A DNA stretch of 64,000 nt from contig MKZN01000004.1 of assembly GCA_001938995.1 (NCBI GenBank), forward strand, positions 124,001 through 188,000. Direction: 5' to 3'. The notes below the pieces were generated by a model. That model searched no databases. It saw nothing but the letters and a program-made list of their open reading frames with translations, and was not told the origin of the DNA. Shown here one piece after another: positions 18,742 to 30,737 of this stretch; position 1 is the stretch's first letter; every line of letters begins with the position of its first letter. The translations under genes and the position numbers were made by a program. Source of the stretch: Bacillus pumilus. Its GTDB lineage: Bacteria > Bacillota > Bacilli > Bacillales > Bacillaceae.

Positions 18742-20364
18742 CTATACAAATTGAGCAAGAATCAAGGTCCATACACACACGATGGCGAGCAAGATGAAGC
18801 TATACTTCACAGTCATTTTAAAGAGCTCTGATTCTTTACCGGTTTCTCCAACAGCTGCTGTGGCAATGGCAATTGATTGTGGAGAAATCAACTTCGCCAT
18901 GACACCACCGGTCGTATTCGCACCAATTAATAGCGCTGCCTGCGAACCAATTTGAGATGCAGTGACTGCTTGGAGGTTACCGAATAATGCATTGTTACTC
19001 ACAACAGACCCTGTAATAAAGACACCGATCCATCCGAGCACAGGGCTGACAAGCGGGAATAAATCACCTGTTTTTGCAAGCGCCAAACCAATGGAAGAGC
19101 TAAGTCCTGCGAAGTTCGCTAAGTTGGCGAAGCCCATCACAAAACAAATGGTGAGAACAGGCACCCACAGCTCTTTCACCGCTGTTTTTAAGCAGGTAGC
19201 ACCTTCTTTTAACTTGATTTGTCCACTAAACAATCCTGTGAGCATCACTGCAATCAAGATGGCGGTACCTGTTGCACTGATCACATCAATTTTCAAGATC
19301 GCATCAATAGGTGTATCTGTTTGGGCGATAGGCGGTAATTTCACAATCTGCTGATGGAGAAATGGCATTTTCACCAAAATCGTCGTCCAGTTGAGTGGTC
19401 CTCCTACAGCAAACAAAGCTTTAAATGCCGGCAGACTCCACACCGTAATAACGGCTGTTAAGATATAGAATGGAGACCATGCTTTGATGACTTCAACACC
19501 ACGATACGTTTGTTTTTGTTCAATGGCGGGTGCGCCTTCTTCACGATAGATCTGTTTTGGCTGCCATTTCCGAAGAAATAAAGCCAAAATCCCCATACTT
19601 GCTAAGGCTGAAATAATGTTGGCAAGCTCCGGCCCCATCGTCACCATCGTAACGGCTTGCAAAATGGCATAACTACCACTAACAACAAGGAGGGCTGGCA
19701 ATGTTTCTTTGATTCCTTTGAAACCATCTAAAATCAGAATCAGTAAAAACGGGATACAAAATGAGATAAACGGGATCGTATACACAAGGGTTTGAGATAA
19801 AGCGAGTGGCGTCAAATTGCCCATCTGCGCCCCTGTAATCACCGGAATTCCCACCGCACCAAATGCGCCAGACGCGGCATTGGCAATTAAGCAGAGCATC
19901 GCTGCTTTCAATGGTTTAAATCCAAGTTCTGTTAAGAGAGCGGCACTGATCGCAATCGGTACACCAAACCCTGCTGCCCCCTCTAAAAAGGCATTAAAAC
20001 TAAAACCAATTAATAAGAGCTGAAGACGTTGATCCTGAGAGATCCCTGCAATACTAGAACGAATCACATCAAACTTTCCAGATTTCACAGCAATTTTATA
20101 AAGCCATACAGCCATGATCACGATATATCCAATCGGCCAGAGCCCATTGGATATACCGAGTAATACAGCAGATAATGCCTTTTCAAATGGCATATGAAAG
20201 AAGAAAACAGCTGTTACAAAACTAACGATTAAGGTAATACAAGCGGCTATAACGCCTTTTAACTTAAATACGGTTAATGCAAGTAGGAAAAATAAGATTG
20301 GAAGCATTGCAACGAATGCACTCACAAACTCATTACCAAACGGATCATATATTTGTTGCCACAT
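18742..20364 (-). CDS. lctP: L-lactate permease
   Basis: 540 residues with about 13 predicted membrane spans. LctP/LldP family (TC 2.A.14), moving lactate with protons. Family stretches include [21 protein letters not shown] and [10 protein letters not shown] plus [22 protein letters not shown] near the C terminus. The ATG at 20364 lies 9 bases after AAAAGG; the frame from 20373 begins within that site. It follows ldh by 42 bp with no terminator, so the two form the anaerobic ldh-lctP operon. Confidence 0.93.
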   Translation of the reverse strand: MWQQIYDPFGNEFVSAFVAMLPILFFLLALTVFKLKGVIAACITLIVSFVTAVFFFHMPFEKALSAVLLGISNGLWPIGYIVIMAVWLYKIAVKSGKFDVIRSSIAGISQDQRLQLLLIGFSFNAFLEGAAGFGVPIAISAALLTELGFKPLKAAMLCLIANAASGAFGAVGIPVITGAQMGNLTPLALSQTLVYTIPFISFCIPFLLILILDGFKGIKETLPALLVVSGSYAILQAVTMVTMGPELANIISALASMGILALFLRKWQPKQIYREEGAPAIEQKQTYRGVEVIKAWSPFYILTAVITVWSLPAFKALFAVGGPLNWTTILVKMPFLHQQIVKLPPIAQTDTPIDAILKIDVISATGTAILIAVMLTGLFSGQIKLKEGATCLKTAVKELWVPVLTICFVMGFANLANFAGLSSSIGLALAKTGDLFPLVSPVLGWIGVFITGSVVSNNALFGNLQAVTASQIGSQAALLIGANTTGGVMAKLISPQSIAIATAAVGETGKESELFKMTVKYSFILLAIVCVWTLILAQFV

Positions 20365-20406
20365 AAAGTTCATCCTTTTCTACTCAGATAAGTTGCCATT
20401 TCTTGA

Positions 20407-21360
<954 letters not shown>

Positions 21361-21400
21361 TCATCCTCCTGAGTAAAACTATTGTTTTGTTGTATTTAGT

Positions 21401-21451
21401 TTGTGAAGTGTTTCACATTTACATTGTGCAACACTTCACAAACTTTTTCAA
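21401..21451 (-). promoter_or_regulatory. ldh promoter with two Rex operators in one palindrome
   Basis: On the minus strand TTGAAA (plus 21446-21451) and CACAAT (plus 21423-21428) are 17 bases apart. Rex-type sites TTGTGAA-n-TTCACA occur at 21401-21417 and 21424-21441. Taken together the two sites form a 17-bp-arm inverted repeat (16 of 17 matching) around a 7-base centre. A further half site TTGTGAAC lies at 21483-21490. Confidence 0.85.
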
Positions 21452-21540
21452 GGGGTATGGCTCAAAAAAATATGTAGCATATTTGTGAACACTCTTTATG
21501 ATGGCTTCAAACACCTATCACTATACCTATTTCAACACCG

Positions 21541-21569
21541 AAAAAGCTGTCGTATTTACCTCGACAGCT
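21541..21569 (-). terminator. Terminator after a transporter remnant
   Basis: AGCTGTCG / CGACAGCT stem followed by TTTTTC on the minus strand. It now sits downstream of a gene fragment. Confidence 0.8.
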
Positions 21570-21582
21570 CCTACTAATTGTT

Positions 21583-21760
21583 AGGTCACCCATTTTTCAA
21601 TGACCTCGATACAAATAAACATAAGAACGATCAGTGCAAGTGGCACCATAAAACGAAGATACTTCACATAGGGAATCCCACTTGATGGAAAGCCTTTCAC
21701 AAAAGCATCCTCTATCCCTTGGCTATCGCTAACAAGCCTCCGCCTTAGCTATGTTGAAAG
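21583..21760 (-). pseudogene. C-terminal remnant of a membrane transporter
   Basis: The minus strand encodes about 50 residues ending at a stop at 21583, including GIPYVKYLRFMVPLALIVLM, with no start codon and stops just upstream. A charged linker, then one hydrophobic helix with a central proline, then a short tail resembles the last span of sodium:neurotransmitter symporter (NSS/YocR-type) proteins. The family call is weak; that it is a fragment is clearer. It still has its own terminator, which suggests a deletion removed the front of the gene. Confidence 0.45.
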
Positions 21761-21787
21761 CCGTTTAACATGCTTTCTGCCAATAGG

Positions 21788-22549
21788 CTACCTGATTTCC
21801 CTTAGTTCCGCCGGTAAGTCATGCATCTCTACAAAACGTTTAATCATCTCAGTAAAAAGTTCTTTCCTTTCAAAAGTAAACGTATGACCAATCGCTGGAA
21901 CGATGACCCCCACTGCCTCCGGGTGTGCGTTTGTTATTTTTTTCGCTGATCGTTTCATGATGCCTCTCTCTTTTTCTCCCACTGTGACGAGAATACGTGC
22001 CTTCGTTTGCTGAAACGTGCTGGGCAGCTTATAATGAAGATTTTCTTGAAACATCGTCTGCAAGGTTTCCTTCAGTAAAGATTTAGAATCACTTGCATAA
22101 TGATCCACTGCATGGCTTGGAATCCCCAGCTTCTCCGCTTGAAGCTGAATAAACCAGTCCTTTTTTAATAGCGGGTATGTAAGGGGTAAAATGGGCCTGA
22201 CCATGACATGCAGCCATGGTAATGGCATCACAAGCGCACTATTGATGACCGCCATATCGATTAATTCTGGCTCGCTTGCTAACACTTCAACGGCAATCTG
22301 TGCACCAAGGGAAAAGCCAATTAGAATCTTTGTACGGCCATGTGCGTGCTGTTCCATCCACGAAATGATCTCACGAGCGCTTTCTTTCATCGAAAAAGGC
22401 TGTATATGTGCTCTTGTGCCATGACCAATCAAATCAGGGGTGTAGCAATCATACGCTTCCTTAAAGGTCTTCACTTGCTCCTGCCACATCCAGCTACTCA
22501 CCCCACCCCCATGCAAAAAAATCATGACTGGCTTATCATCCATCGACAA
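21788..22549 (-). CDS. Alpha/beta hydrolase
   Basis: About 253 residues. FLHGGGVSSWMW is the oxyanion-hole region, IGFSLGAQIAVEVLA holds the nucleophile serine near residue 92, and the C-terminal VIVPAIGHTFTFE contains the catalytic histidine. Substrate unknown. The frame opens at 22612, but that part lies inside the opuA terminator. A TTG at 22549, 5 bases after GGATGGTGG, is the best start; ATG 22561 and 22543 are alternatives. B. subtilis has amhX at this position; this protein is not AmhX. Confidence 0.75.
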   Translation of the reverse strand: MSMDDKPVMIFLHGGGVSSWMWQEQVKTFKEAYDCYTPDLIGHGTRAHIQPFSMKESAREIISWMEQHAHGRTKILIGFSLGAQIAVEVLASEPELIDMAVINSALVMPLPWLHVMVRPILPLTYPLLKKDWFIQLQAEKLGIPSHAVDHYASDSKSLLKETLQTMFQENLHYKLPSTFQQTKARILVTVGEKERGIMKRSAKKITNAHPEAVGVIVPAIGHTFTFERKELFTEMIKRFVEMHDLPAELREIR

Positions 22550-22574
22550 CTTGTCCACCATCCTTATATATAAG

Positions 22575-22608
22575 AAAAAGCAGCCGCTTTTTGAGCAGAC
22601 TGCTTTTT
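22575..22608 (-). terminator. opuA operon terminator
   Basis: AAAAAGCAG / CTGCTTTTT arms with further inner pairing, located right after opuAC. It overlaps the 5' end of the longest hydrolase frame. Confidence 0.75.
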
Positions 22609-22651
22609 CCATATGCTCCCTTCTATTATACGGGAGCTTACATATAATTGG

Positions 22652-24390
<1,739 letters not shown>

Positions 24391-25620
24391 TTAGTTCACC
24401 TCCTGTTTGTGAATTAAATTAATGTATTGATCATTTCCTGCAAGCGCACCAATGAGTGCCCCTTTTACGACAATACCCTTCATACGGTCTTTATCGTCTA
24501 CGACAGCAATTGGGATATTCGATTCTGAAACAAGTTCGAAGAGATCCGTTAGCACCGTATCTTGGTGAATTGTTTTCATGTTTTTGTGGATTACATCTTT
24601 TAAAGCCAATTGATTTTCTGATGCTCTCTTTGCTTCTTCTGCAGAAATGACTCCTAACAGATGATTTTGTTTATCGACTGCATAAATAGAGGATATCCCT
24701 AAGTTTTTCATTAAAGTTAAGGCAACTCTTGGCCCCTTATCAATTTGGACAGTCTCTGCTCTTTTCATAATATTACCAGCTGTCAACACTTTGGATAAGT
24801 CTACATCCTCAACAAAGCGTTCTACATATTCGTTTGAAGGACTCATTAATATCTCTTCTGGTGTACCAATTTGAACAATATTCCCGTCCTTCATTAATAC
24901 AATGCGGTCACCGATTCTAAGTGCTTCATCTAAATCATGTGTAATAAAAACGATCGTTTTGCCAACTGAACTGTGAAGGTCTAACAACTCATCTTGCATG
25001 TCCTTTCTAATCAATGGATCGAGTGCACTAAATGCTTCATCCATTAATAAAATGTCAGGATCATTTGCAAGTGCACGTGCCAATCCAACACGTTGCTGCA
25101 TACCACCACTCAATTGGTTTGGATACTGATCTTCGAACCCTTCAAGACCCACTAGTTTGAGTGACTCCATGGCTTTTTGCTTACGATCTTCTTTCTCAAT
25201 CCCTTGCAATTCTAGACCATATTCTGTGTTCTCTAGGATGGTACGATGCGGGAACAAGGCGAAGTTTTGGAAAACCATGCTGATTTTTTTCCGTCTTACT
25301 TCACGCAATTGATCCTTTGACATATTTGTTATCATATCCCCATCAATATAAATTTCGCCGGAGGTTGGTTCGATTAACCTATTTAGCATCCGCACAAGTG
25401 TGGATTTTCCGCTCCCTGATAGCCCCATGATGACAAATATCTCGCCGTCATACACATCAAAATTTGCTCGATTGACACCAACTGTGGCGCCTGTCTCTTT
25501 CAGGATATCTCGTTTTGTTTTCCCTTGTTCAAGCATTTGAGATGCTTTTTTAGCATTTTTACCGAAAATTTTAGATACATTTTTTATCTTAATCTTGATA
25601 TTTCTCTCTTCAGAATTCAT
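24391..25620 (-). CDS. opuAA: Glycine betaine ABC transporter ATP-binding protein OpuAA
   Basis: 409 residues. Walker A GLSGSGKST, signature LSGGMQQR and Walker B ILLMDEAFSALDP are all present. The C-terminal ~120 residues form a CBS pair, which in the OpuA family senses ionic strength and gates transport. The start is ATG 25620 behind GGAGGG; the longer frame from 25641 precedes that site. First gene of the osmoprotectant operon, which in Bacillus is induced by high osmolarity. Confidence 0.95.
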   Translation of the reverse strand: MNSEERNIKIKIKNVSKIFGKNAKKASQMLEQGKTKRDILKETGATVGVNRANFDVYDGEIFVIMGLSGSGKSTLVRMLNRLIEPTSGEIYIDGDMITNMSKDQLREVRRKKISMVFQNFALFPHRTILENTEYGLELQGIEKEDRKQKAMESLKLVGLEGFEDQYPNQLSGGMQQRVGLARALANDPDILLMDEAFSALDPLIRKDMQDELLDLHSSVGKTIVFITHDLDEALRIGDRIVLMKDGNIVQIGTPEEILMSPSNEYVERFVEDVDLSKVLTAGNIMKRAETVQIDKGPRVALTLMKNLGISSIYAVDKQNHLLGVISAEEAKRASENQLALKDVIHKNMKTIHQDTVLTDLFELVSESNIPIAVVDDKDRMKGIVVKGALIGALAGNDQYINLIHKQEVN

Positions 25621-26019
25621 TTTTTCCCTCCAAATTAGCATCCTTATAACCGTAACATAAGCCTCATGATGCGAACAATCTTTAGAATTCGCTTATTTCC
25701 GTACAATATGTATGAATTCCAATTAGATGTCTGGTGATTAGAGATCATACGCCGTATTACTCTTAAATCCTGTTGAATGCTTCGAAAACTACTGAAATTA
25801 CGGGGTATTTTCTCTCATGAGTCAATATTTTACTTTAATTGCCACATTGTGACATAAAATAACATGTGTGCTCATGACACCGGACTTCCTCTACTATAGG
25901 TGAACCATTCCCCTGAATATGATCTACCCGAAAATGGTCACATAAAACCTATTTTGTTCAAATTTTAATGAATTTATTAAAAAGCTATCTGCAACTTTAG
26001 TTACAGACAGCTTATTTTT
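25621..26019. other. Intergenic region between opuAA and yceH (399 bp)
   Basis: On the minus strand TTGTAC and TAAAGA are 16 bases apart around 25690-25720, a possible opuA promoter. The rest is AT-rich with no gene I can support. B. subtilis has naiP and other genes here; they are absent. Confidence 0.4.
25979..26019 (-). terminator. Terminator downstream of yceH
   Basis: AAGCTGTCTGTAACT / TTGCAGATAGCTT imperfect stem followed by TTT on the minus strand, directly after the stop codon. Confidence 0.78.
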
Positions 26020-27114
26020 TTAGGATTCTAGTGTGGCACGCTTAATATTATCTTGAAGTTCCAGCATACGTTTTGTGCCATCTTCTCGTAATCGCTTGTT
26101 TTCCTCTTCGATCTGCTTTGTCTCTTTCATTCCTTGTACAATGGTATTAAAGGATGATTCAATTGTCTCAATGTCGATACTTGGTCGACCAGATAACTTG
26201 GCGATCTCCACACTTTGACTTGAGATATTTTCAGCATTTCGTTTGAGCATTTCGTTCGTTCTTCTGTCTAGCTCACTCATTGAATCAGCCACAAGCTTTT
26301 GTCTTTTCGCTGTGACAGCTTGAATGATCCCATTTTTGAAAATCGGGATAGTAATGATAAATGCAGAGTTGATTTTTCCGATTAACTTTGTATTACCACG
26401 TTGAAGCAAACGAATTTGCGGTGCTGTTTGAAGAGCAACCATTCGTGCCATATCAAGGTCATACACCCGCTCTTCTAATGCCTGAATACCATTACGAAGC
26501 GTATCAAGTTCCATTTGTGCCAGTTGATTCCCACTTGCCGCTTTTTCTTCGTAAGTAGGGACCAATTGCTGTAATTCTTCAATTTTCATTTGACCAGCTA
26601 CTACATATTTTTCAAGTTCCAAGTAGTATTGAATGTTATGCTCATACATTTCGTCTAGCGTGACTGTCGACTTCGTCATTTCGTCTTTATATTTACTAAT
26701 TTCCACATTAATCTTTTCGATTTCTGCACCAAGTGTTTGGTATTTACTGAAAATCTTTTCAATCATGCTACCGCCGCGCTTAAAGATTTTGGACAATAAA
26801 CCACCCTTTGGTTCGTCAAAATCGTTTTTATCAAAACGATCCATAATCTTCCCAAGCTGCGTGAGCATGGTTCCTGAATCTGTGACGCTTGTCGAGCGCA
26901 TCATCGACAGAATACGATCAGAGAACTTAGAGATTTCAACAGCTGGCTGCTTTCCATATTCCAGTAGGTCTAGTTGATTTTTGGCATCAATTTGCCTCGC
27001 AATATTTTGCACCTCTGGTTCATTGCGCAGCTGAACACGAATATCGTCCGCCTTCTCAATACTGATTTCCTCTTTATCAATTGAAATGATGTCATTTCCG
27101 TTTGTGTTTGTCAT
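26020..27114 (-). CDS. yceH: TelA-family toxic anion resistance protein YceH
   Basis: 364 residues, mostly helical with coiled-coil character. The TelA/KlaA family is linked to tellurite resistance and to TerD-type stress systems. RGNTKLIGKINSAFIITIPIFKNGIIQAV in the middle is the most conserved part. It follows yceG by 14 bp and is the last gene of the ter island in this orientation. It is thought to act at or near the membrane with TerC/TerD proteins; the exact role is not known. Confidence 0.9.
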   Translation of the reverse strand: MTNTNGNDIISIDKEEISIEKADDIRVQLRNEPEVQNIARQIDAKNQLDLLEYGKQPAVEISKFSDRILSMMRSTSVTDSGTMLTQLGKIMDRFDKNDFDEPKGGLLSKIFKRGGSMIEKIFSKYQTLGAEIEKINVEISKYKDEMTKSTVTLDEMYEHNIQYYLELEKYVVAGQMKIEELQQLVPTYEEKAASGNQLAQMELDTLRNGIQALEERVYDLDMARMVALQTAPQIRLLQRGNTKLIGKINSAFIITIPIFKNGIIQAVTAKRQKLVADSMSELDRRTNEMLKRNAENISSQSVEIAKLSGRPSIDIETIESSFNTIVQGMKETKQIEEENKRLREDGTKRMLELQDNIKRATLES

Positions 27115-27128
27115 AAGCTTTGCTCCCC

Positions 27129-28745
27129 TTATCGGTTTTTAATAGATTGGAATAATTTCCTGACGATGGACGGCTCTTTAAACTCTTGATTCATCACCTT
27201 TTCATCAAGCCAGTGTATATCGAATAATTGGTCATCTATATACCGCTCCATGCACTGATATCCCGCTGGATGGTACACCAATAGATCCACACCGATTTCA
27301 TTTAGAAAAATCAGAACAGCTGCATCAGAACGAGTCAGCTCTCCATTATATTCCGTATGGTATAAAATCAATTTCGGCACGGTTTGTGCATAATCAAACG
27401 TTTGAATGAGCTCAATGATCTCCTGACCCACATGCAACATTTGTTTAAATAAATAAATTCGGACATCTAATTCGGTCTCATTTCCCTCTCGTAACAGCTT
27501 CGGATGCTGACAAATCCGAGAAATGGCTTCTGCGATAGCACGTTGCGTCCCCTCATACAAATGAGAAAACTGCCAGACGTTACTTTTCATTAATAATTCA
27601 GGATCAATCTCTCCAGTAGAAGAAAGCGCATGCTGATAATGAAATTGATAATTTGAAGACACTTCTTTTGTAAAAGGGAAGTGACGAATGGTCTTCGTTT
27701 CCTTCCCCTCCATTAACGTGTGGATACGGTCCCAGTACTCACGCTTATCTCTTGTAACCCCCATCATTTTCGCAAAAAGATTCGGAATCTGTATCGAGTC
27801 ACGATCTGCTTTAAAATTAGGGCGGATAAACGAGCGTTCTTTCGCAATTAAAAACAGCTCGTCATACGTTGTTTTTAGCGTAATCGAATGGGGTGTATGA
27901 TCTCTGAACTGCCAGGGCTTATACAGCATAGAATCCTCTGTGTGGAGAACTTCTTCAAGCTCTCTTGTTGAACGATATGCCACCGTCGATATTCTCTCAG
28001 CCTTTTCAGTAGGGAACGGCTCAAGCTTCGAAGTCCCAGGGTACTGATCAATAAAAGTCAGCTTTTCTTCTGGATCTAATTCACGAAACGGATCCTTGCC
28101 TTCTGGATGAAATAACACAACATCACAGCCAATCAGCATGAGATAATAAAGAAAATAAAGCTGACTTTTATTCGCCTCTCCATACCAAATGACAGCCGGC
28201 ATGTTTTCATCAATCTTTACTTCCTCTAGCCATTGTCCTAGATGATTATTCGAGAACTTCACGACATCTAGTAAAACCCGGCGGAAGTCAGGATGCTGGA
28301 ACCCGCCCTCATGCTGCTTTTGAAAATGCTCAAACACTTTCATAAGTGAAAGGCGAATATGCCGGTTCAACACAGGATTGGGATGGCGCACAATCAGCTG
28401 CTCACCGTCTAAAAAAGCCACAAAGCGATTGACGGACAATCCCTTCTCTTCTTGATTCACCAAATGAATCCGCTGGAGCGCCTGAAAATGCTCTGGCTCA
28501 ATATGACGATCAAGGGTTTCGCTTAAAATATGCACGCCAGCTGTTTCATATAATTCGTGTAAATCAATAAAGTAATCGGTTGGATCATGTGGAGTGCCAA
28601 GGACTCGGGCGGCGAGACTCGGCAAGGATAAGGTATGCTCATCCTTTACATAGCCATCTCGTTCAGGCAGCGGCTTTTTCAGCAGGTTTTTCCAGGCTCC
28701 CTGATCCGCCCGTTTATGGATGACATTGATTTGTTTATAGCTCAT
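27129..28745 (-). CDS. yceG: YceG family protein
   Basis: 538 residues, size and neighbours as B. subtilis YceG. A family of large proteins found with TerD/TelA genes, no known activity. No signal peptide or membrane span is evident; VIWYGEANKSQLYFLYYLMLIGCDVVLFHPEG and the later LILYHTEYNGELTRSDAAVLIFLNEIGVDLLVYHPAGY look like two related Rossmann-like halves, each ending in V(L/V)xHP. I infer an internal duplication from this. Start ATG 28745 behind AAGGAAGGAG. Confidence 0.87.
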   Translation of the reverse strand: MSYKQINVIHKRADQGAWKNLLKKPLPERDGYVKDEHTLSLPSLAARVLGTPHDPTDYFIDLHELYETAGVHILSETLDRHIEPEHFQALQRIHLVNQEEKGLSVNRFVAFLDGEQLIVRHPNPVLNRHIRLSLMKVFEHFQKQHEGGFQHPDFRRVLLDVVKFSNNHLGQWLEEVKIDENMPAVIWYGEANKSQLYFLYYLMLIGCDVVLFHPEGKDPFRELDPEEKLTFIDQYPGTSKLEPFPTEKAERISTVAYRSTRELEEVLHTEDSMLYKPWQFRDHTPHSITLKTTYDELFLIAKERSFIRPNFKADRDSIQIPNLFAKMMGVTRDKREYWDRIHTLMEGKETKTIRHFPFTKEVSSNYQFHYQHALSSTGEIDPELLMKSNVWQFSHLYEGTQRAIAEAISRICQHPKLLREGNETELDVRIYLFKQMLHVGQEIIELIQTFDYAQTVPKLILYHTEYNGELTRSDAAVLIFLNEIGVDLLVYHPAGYQCMERYIDDQLFDIHWLDEKVMNQEFKEPSIVRKLFQSIKNR

Positions 28746-28815
28746 GCCGCTCCTTCCTTTCTCCTATATTTTCTCAAAATCTACCTCTATCATATCATTA
28801 AGCCTTCTACTTCTG

Positions 28816-29631
28816 CTATCGAATCGAAGGCTTTTTTACTGTCGTCATCTGCTCCGTTACACATGCGGTGATTTCATCAGCCGCTGCCAACCCGGATGCT
28901 GTGGTCGGCTCTAGTGTTTGATCAAAAACTAAGACTTCTCCATGCCTTGGTGCATAACCAGTATCGGCCTGACGTATGAGGTCCACATCTAATAAAGAAT
29001 CGCCTGCCCCACAAACGAATTCAAGCTCAAGTTTTTCTTTCAGAAAAGCAACAGCAGCCCATTTATTGAGCGGTTGTGGTATAAAATAAAGCTTCCGTCC
29101 CTGAAGTGAGACTTGCCAGCCTCTCTCTTCACCCCACAGCCTTAACTCAGCTAGTGGAATGTGCGGCACATACTCATCTTTCATGATCAAATAAAGAAAT
29201 CTCCCCTCTGCCGTTCGAGTACGCTTGACCCAAGCAGCGATCGACAATTCGGATATCGCCCGTAGCATCTCTTTTACCGGCATACACCCTTTTAGCCTCT
29301 CATCGACAATGGTCTGCCACTCCACAAGCGGTTGTCCGTCATGAAGGATACAGCCGCCATTTGTCGTGATGGCATACTCAGGCTTGAGGTCGTGTTGAAA
29401 GTAGGTGATTCGTTCGTATTGAGCCGTCGTTCTTGTGGTCACTGGAATAAACCAACCTGCCTCATGAATTGTCTGTAAGGACTTTTTTGTTTCAACAGAC
29501 ATGTAGGAAAGGGGGCGTTCATCTAGCATCTCGACTAATTCATATGCTCCGTCATACGCATACTGTTCAAGCATTCGGTGTGAGTAAATCAACGTCCGGT
29601 CTAAATCACTCGCAAACGCACATCTCCTCAT
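28816..29631 (-). CDS. HAD-superfamily hydrolase of the ter biosynthetic module
   Basis: 272 residues. The nucleophile motif FASDLDRTLIYS is near residue 6, and VCGAGDSLLDVDLI supplies the acidic pair near residue 215, so the phosphatase site looks complete. The ATG at 29631 overlaps the stop of the upstream gene (ATGA), with GGAG 8 bases away; the frame from 29667 is longer but lacks this. Comparative genomics of ter systems places such a phosphatase with phosphoribosyltransferase-like proteins in a pathway for a nucleoside-like metabolite. The role here is inferred from that. Confidence 0.82.
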   Translation of the reverse strand: MRRCAFASDLDRTLIYSHRMLEQYAYDGAYELVEMLDERPLSYMSVETKKSLQTIHEAGWFIPVTTRTTAQYERITYFQHDLKPEYAITTNGGCILHDGQPLVEWQTIVDERLKGCMPVKEMLRAISELSIAAWVKRTRTAEGRFLYLIMKDEYVPHIPLAELRLWGEERGWQVSLQGRKLYFIPQPLNKWAAVAFLKEKLELEFVCGAGDSLLDVDLIRQADTGYAPRHGEVLVFDQTLEPTTASGLAAADEITACVTEQMTTVKKPSIR

Positions 29632-30737
29632 GACGATTGCTCCATCGGGCGAATGAGCCCGCAGCACGTGTAGGACATATTGGCGTATTCAACGACTGGT
29701 ACGCCTCTATCTTCTGCCAAAAGCAAAATATGCTTCAGTTGCTTCTGAGACCCTGGCTGAATCAATATTTTCCAAGGGATTCTTCTAAGTAGTACACGAG
29801 TGGTCTCGCCAACCCCCGGCTTAATCAAATGCGTATTTTCAATGTGAAACTCCTGACCGATTGCTTCAATAGACGTCATACCACGCCAATCAGCCGTTGT
29901 CTCTTGTTTGAGAATGGCTTCTGCTTTTTTTCGCACATCGGTTCCGATGCCTGAAAATGCTTCTTCAATCGTATCGACATACAGATTGGACACATCCTCA
30001 TCCAACAATTCTTCATAATATTTGGCTCCATGAAAATCATCGGCATCAATCCAGCGGTTGTTTAATACTGTTCGACTCACAAGTCCCGAAACAGTCGAAT
30101 TCAAACAAGCACTCGGAATGAGAAAGTCCTCTCTTGTCCCGTATACATCCGTACAATAACCAGGATCAGCCAGCACGGCCAGCTCACTTGAAAGACGAAT
30201 ACCATCGGTTTGTTCAAAATCGTTAACAGCCTTTTGAAGCTCCTTGGAAATGGCACCTTTCCCGGTCCACCCATCAATAAATGCAATCTCAAAGCCCGGA
30301 TGTTCTTTCAACATATAATGCAAAGCATTCTCATCTATTCCACGGTCACGAATAATCGAGATGCTGTAATGAGGCAGATCTACTCCATACACCTTCCGAA
30401 TATACCGTTTGATCAATACCCCGATTGGTGTGCCAGCCCGCGCCAAGCTGCATAGCACCGTTTGGAGGCCTCGTTTTTTCACGATTTGTTCTGCTACCAC
30501 CGCTACTGCTTCCGCGACCTTATGCTTACTTTCTTCAAGAGATTGATAGAATAGAGTCATATAAGAGGCAGTCGGCTTATATTCAATTGGGAGCATTTCT
30601 GAATAGTGCGCACCACCTTGAATGGAACGTTCCCGCTCTTCTGTACTTTTCTCCATTTCAATCGCCGATAAGTCTTTGAGTAAGAATGTTACATCCTGCT
30701 CTGGATAGCTTCCCATCCTTGTTACCACGTTAGCCAT
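29628..30737 (-). CDS. StiP-type phosphoribosyltransferase-like protein
   Basis: 369 residues. Databases often call this family cysteine protease StiP, but structural comparison in ter-system studies assigns a phosphoribosyltransferase fold. In the sequence, VLCSLARAGTPIGVLIKRY and FIDGWTGKGAISKEL resemble the PRPP-binding segments of that fold. No protease triad is evident to me. Overlaps of 8 bp with the upstream gene and 4 bp with the HAD gene show tight coupling. Substrate unknown. Confidence 0.8.
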   Translation of the reverse strand: MANVVTRMGSYPEQDVTFLLKDLSAIEMEKSTEERERSIQGGAHYSEMLPIEYKPTASYMTLFYQSLEESKHKVAEAVAVVAEQIVKKRGLQTVLCSLARAGTPIGVLIKRYIRKVYGVDLPHYSISIIRDRGIDENALHYMLKEHPGFEIAFIDGWTGKGAISKELQKAVNDFEQTDGIRLSSELAVLADPGYCTDVYGTREDFLIPSACLNSTVSGLVSRTVLNNRWIDADDFHGAKYYEELLDEDVSNLYVDTIEEAFSGIGTDVRKKAEAILKQETTADWRGMTSIEAIGQEFHIENTHLIKPGVGETTRVLLRRIPWKILIQPGSQKQLKHILLLAEDRGVPVVEYANMSYTCCGLIRPMEQSS

